From Acidobacteriota bacterium (GTDB taxonomy: Bacteria > Acidobacteriota > Blastocatellia > Pyrinomonadales > Pyrinomonadaceae), in contig JAHBSH010000015.1 in the NCBI GenBank assembly GCA_019639215.1, forward strand, positions 1-37,222: DNA of 37,222 bases. The letters run 5' to 3'. The notes under the pieces are model-generated. The model was not told the origin of the DNA, searched no databases, and saw only the letters and a list, made by a program, of their open reading frames with translations. The position numbers were made by a program, and so were the translations under genes. The stretch's first letter is position 1. Each line of letters starts with the position of its first letter. Positions 35,549 through 37,222 of the stretch are shown piece after piece.

Positions 35549-35641
35549 AATGCCGTGTTCGACACGGCCAGCAATTCACTTTTTACTATCATTTCCCCCT
35601 TGTCATTGCGTGAATTGTAAATCAAAAACCATCTTATATTT

Positions 35642-35857
35642 TCAAGGAACGCTCCTTTCCGGGGCATTTTCTGCCGGCACGGTCGATGGCGTATTTTCAG
35701 TGTTAAGATCTATCAATCCGGCAAAAATAAGTACCAACATTATTAATATGAAAGCTGCCAAACTTAGTACCATCCAGCGTACAGCACGAAAAGCCTTCGC
35801 TGTGTCGCTTCTAACAATTACATCTTCTCCTTCTACGGTGATTACTTCCTTAGCCAC
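35642..35857 (-). CDS. Small single-span membrane protein (71 aa)
   Basis: I do not recognise a family. The 71-residue product has a charged head (AKEVITVEGEDVIVRSDTAKAF), one hydrophobic helix (about residues 26-46, MVLSLAAFILIMLVLIFAG) and a Pro/Asn-rich tail. I start it at the GTG at 35857, because AAAGGAGG stands five bases upstream, an almost perfect ribosome binding site. The frame stays open for 33 more codons upstream, which would be untranslated leader. It has its own promoter. Confidence 0.75.
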   Translation of the reverse strand: MAKEVITVEGEDVIVRSDTAKAFRAVRWMVLSLAAFILIMLVLIFAGLIDLNTENTPSTVPAENAPERSVP

Positions 35858-35900
35858 TTGAGCCTCCTTTAAGTTCAACCGCCCTTTACCTTTCGCTGTG

Positions 35901-35929
35901 CATATATAAAACTGCAATGAACGTGCCAA
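35901..35929 (-). promoter_or_regulatory. Promoter of the 71-aa membrane protein gene
   Basis: On the minus strand TTGGCA (complement of 35924-35929) is followed after 17 bp by TATATG (complement of 35901-35906), about 45 bp before the GTG start. Confidence 0.55.
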
Positions 35930-35956
35930 AGCCTGTAAATCAAGCAAATATGACAC

Positions 35957-36274
35957 TTAGCTAGGCATGCCCGGAGTTCTAAAATTCGACCGACGCAATA
36001 TGTGTAGGATTTTAATACGAAGAATATATATAGAGCGGCAAATGATCGACACGATGGCGAAGAGTGTATGAAATCAATTCAGCATGAAAAGTCTTGTGAC
36101 TCCGCTAAAAATCCTGAAGTAAATTAAGTCAAGTTTGTGAAGATTTTGGTTGATAAATGAAATTCCGTGTCAGCCTTGACTATATTAGATAATCTTTGGC
36201 CAACACGGAATTTGCACACTGGAACATAGGCCTTGCCCGTTTGGGGAGGCTCTGCGATCTATGAACAAATAACT
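35957..36274. other. Gene-free stretch between the 71-aa gene and the DUF305 gene
   Basis: No gene is visible. The left part is plain AT-rich DNA. The right part contains the long inverted repeat described separately (36160-36213), 60 bp downstream of the DUF305 stop on the minus strand. Confidence 0.5.
36160..36213. repeat. Inverted repeat with 11-bp perfect arms
   Basis: AAATTCCGTGT at 36160-36170 is matched by ACACGGAATTT at 36203-36213. Inside, a symmetric 2-nt gap and a further GCC/GGC-type pairing extend the stem around a loop of about 22 nt. It may terminate the DUF305 gene on the minus strand or be a remnant of a small mobile repeat. Confidence 0.55.
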
Positions 36275-36934
36275 TTACTTCCAATCGTCAAGCAATTTCT
36301 TCATATACTCGATCTCGCCCTTTTGATCTTTAACAATGGTCTCAGCCAGTTTCTTTAGATCCGGCTTTGCGGCTTTATCACCGGTCTTGCCTATCAGATC
36401 TTCCGACATTAATACAGCCCCTTCATGGTGCGGGATCATCTGCCTGATAAACTCCTTGTCAAAATCAGCTCCTTTCACTTCACCAAGCTTTTTCATGTCC
36501 ATCCCTTTCATTCCTTCTCTCATTCCGGGAAAGTCCATGTTTATTGCCGGCTTCGCGTCCTTGAACCAATCAGATCGCCATCTCTTCATTTGAGTTATCT
36601 CTCGTTCCTGTGCCTCGACCATCGCTTTTGCCAATTTCTTGAACTGCTCATTGGTACCATTCGTCTCAGCGAGTTTTGCCATTTCTACGGCTCCCTCGTG
36701 ATGAGCGATCATCGTATCAATGAACTGAAGATCGTATGGAGCATCAGCGGCACCCGGCGAGCTTTGCATCTGCGAATGATCCATGGTTGAGTGATCCATT
36801 TTAGAATGGTCCATCTTTGAGTGATCGACCTTTGAATGATCGTCCGCGTTGTGTGGAGCCTCTGTCGATCCTCCACAGGCTGAAAGAAGCGCAGTTATAG
36901 CTAGTGTAAAAGTAAAAAATATTGAATATCTCAT
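36275..36934 (-). CDS. DUF305 lipoprotein with His/Met-rich repeat
   Basis: A 219-residue lipoprotein. The signal sequence ends at the lipobox LSAC (Cys20). Next is a repeat of the pattern DHSKM, five units long (about residues 32-56). Such His/Met runs bind copper or silver. The rest is a DUF305 domain of two homologous helical halves, each with the paired-His core: FIDTMIAHHEGAVEMAKLA and FIRQMIPHHEGAVLMSEDL. DUF305 proteins are often encoded near copper-handling genes; here the neighbours give no such hint. The protein probably sits on the outer face of a membrane and holds metal. No strong ribosome binding site is visible. Confidence 0.88.
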   Translation of the reverse strand: MRYSIFFTFTLAITALLSACGGSTEAPHNADDHSKVDHSKMDHSKMDHSTMDHSQMQSSPGAADAPYDLQFIDTMIAHHEGAVEMAKLAETNGTNEQFKKLAKAMVEAQEREITQMKRWRSDWFKDAKPAINMDFPGMREGMKGMDMKKLGEVKGADFDKEFIRQMIPHHEGAVLMSEDLIGKTGDKAAKPDLKKLAETIVKDQKGEIEYMKKLLDDWK

Positions 36935-36978
36935 AATTGTATTTTGTTTTTTGGTTGTTATTAGAATGATACGACAAT

Positions 36979-37222
36979 TCAGTTTGTGACGCGAATAACG
37001 ACCATTGTCATATCATCGTGCTGTTTCGCACCGTCTGCAAAACGGTCGGCAGATGCGACGATCTCTTTCAACACTTCTCTGGCTGGTCTGTTCTTTAGCT
37101 TTTTCAATTCTTCAAGCATAGCTTCTTCGCCCCATTCTTCTTCGTTAGAGTTCATTGCCTCAGAAATACCATCAGTAAACCCGACAAGAAGATCATCATC
37201 TTTTAGTTCTATCGAGCCTTGC
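36979..37222 (-). CDS. C-terminal part of a PP2C/SpoIIE-type Ser phosphatase (truncated by the window edge)
   Basis: Only the last 80 residues are inside the window. They contain the typical end of an RsbU/SpoIIE phosphatase: LLVGFTDGISEAMNSNEEEWGEE with the metal-binding Asp in TDG, a helix (MLEELKKLKNRPAREVLKEI) and ADRFADGAKQHDDMTMVVIRV, whose HDDMT holds the final metal-binding Asp. Such enzymes dephosphorylate anti-sigma-factor antagonists or act as outputs of signalling proteins. The N-terminal part, which would show the sensor, lies beyond the edge. The DUF305 gene begins 44 bp downstream on the same strand. Confidence 0.85.
   Translation of the reverse strand, partial: QGSIELKDDDLLVGFTDGISEAMNSNEEEWGEEAMLEELKKLKNRPAREVLKEIVASADRFADGAKQHDDMTMVVIRVTN

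Overview
The window looks like chromosomal DNA of an acidobacterium, most likely from the Blastocatellia/Pyrinomonadales lineage. This is inferred from gene content: a VWFA-domain protein of the type common in Acidobacteria, membrane-anchored Ser/Thr kinases, secreted M1, M28 and S41 peptidases, TPR/TonB-C proteins and FG-GAP-repeat proteins, with base composition close to half GC. No phage, insertion sequence or CRISPR array was seen. Most of the sequence is ordinary housekeeping DNA.

Layout. 0-3.4 kb (minus): a YIP1-like membrane protein, two oligopeptide-type ABC ATPases without visible permeases, and a decayed TonB-C gene. 3.7-11.3 kb: S41 protease, a 56-aa membrane peptide, divergent M28 and M1 peptidases, rarA, tRNA-Phe and a proline-rich lipoprotein. 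11.3-18.1 kb: recA (minus), a transmembrane Ser/Thr kinase, the VWFA protein, a cREC-like receiver protein (minus) and a DnaC/DnaI-like ATPase. 18.2-23.5 kb: a large secreted unknown, a predicted pseudokinase and a TPR/TonB-C protein. 23.5-25.2 kb (minus): an rpiB-deoC pair, both with unusual N-terminal extensions. 25.3-27.2 kb: hpt, a small membrane protein and rplU-rpmA with a structured leader. 27.2-28.1 kb: a long stretch without a gene. 28.1-32.2 kb: obgE, an unknown, nadD, rsfS, rlmH, a DksA-like gene and comF in one tight run. 32.2-37.2 kb (minus): a sugar dehydrogenase with FG-GAP-like repeats, tsaD, a small membrane protein, a DUF305 lipoprotein and the end of a PP2C/SpoIIE phosphatase.

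The most unusual stretch is 27.3-28.05 kb. An AT-rich segment with four TTCCACA-core sites (DnaA-box-like) is followed by a good sigma70-type promoter. About 500 nt without a convincing ORF but packed with consecutive perfect hairpins (several with GNRA or UUCG loops) comes next, ending in a strong intrinsic terminator just before obgE. I could not match it to RNase P RNA, tmRNA, SRP RNA or 6S RNA and propose it as an unassigned large structured ncRNA. The second point of interest is the rpiB-deoC pair. Both proteins start with short amphipathic helices resembling microcompartment encapsulation peptides, and RpiB carries Asp where the catalytic Cys usually lies, suggesting a sugar-phosphate type microcompartment whose shell genes lie elsewhere. 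Others are a Ser/Thr pseudokinase, a kinase with a very long activation-segment insert, and a RarA whose AAA+ core holds an insert resembling an intergenic sequence of the same window.
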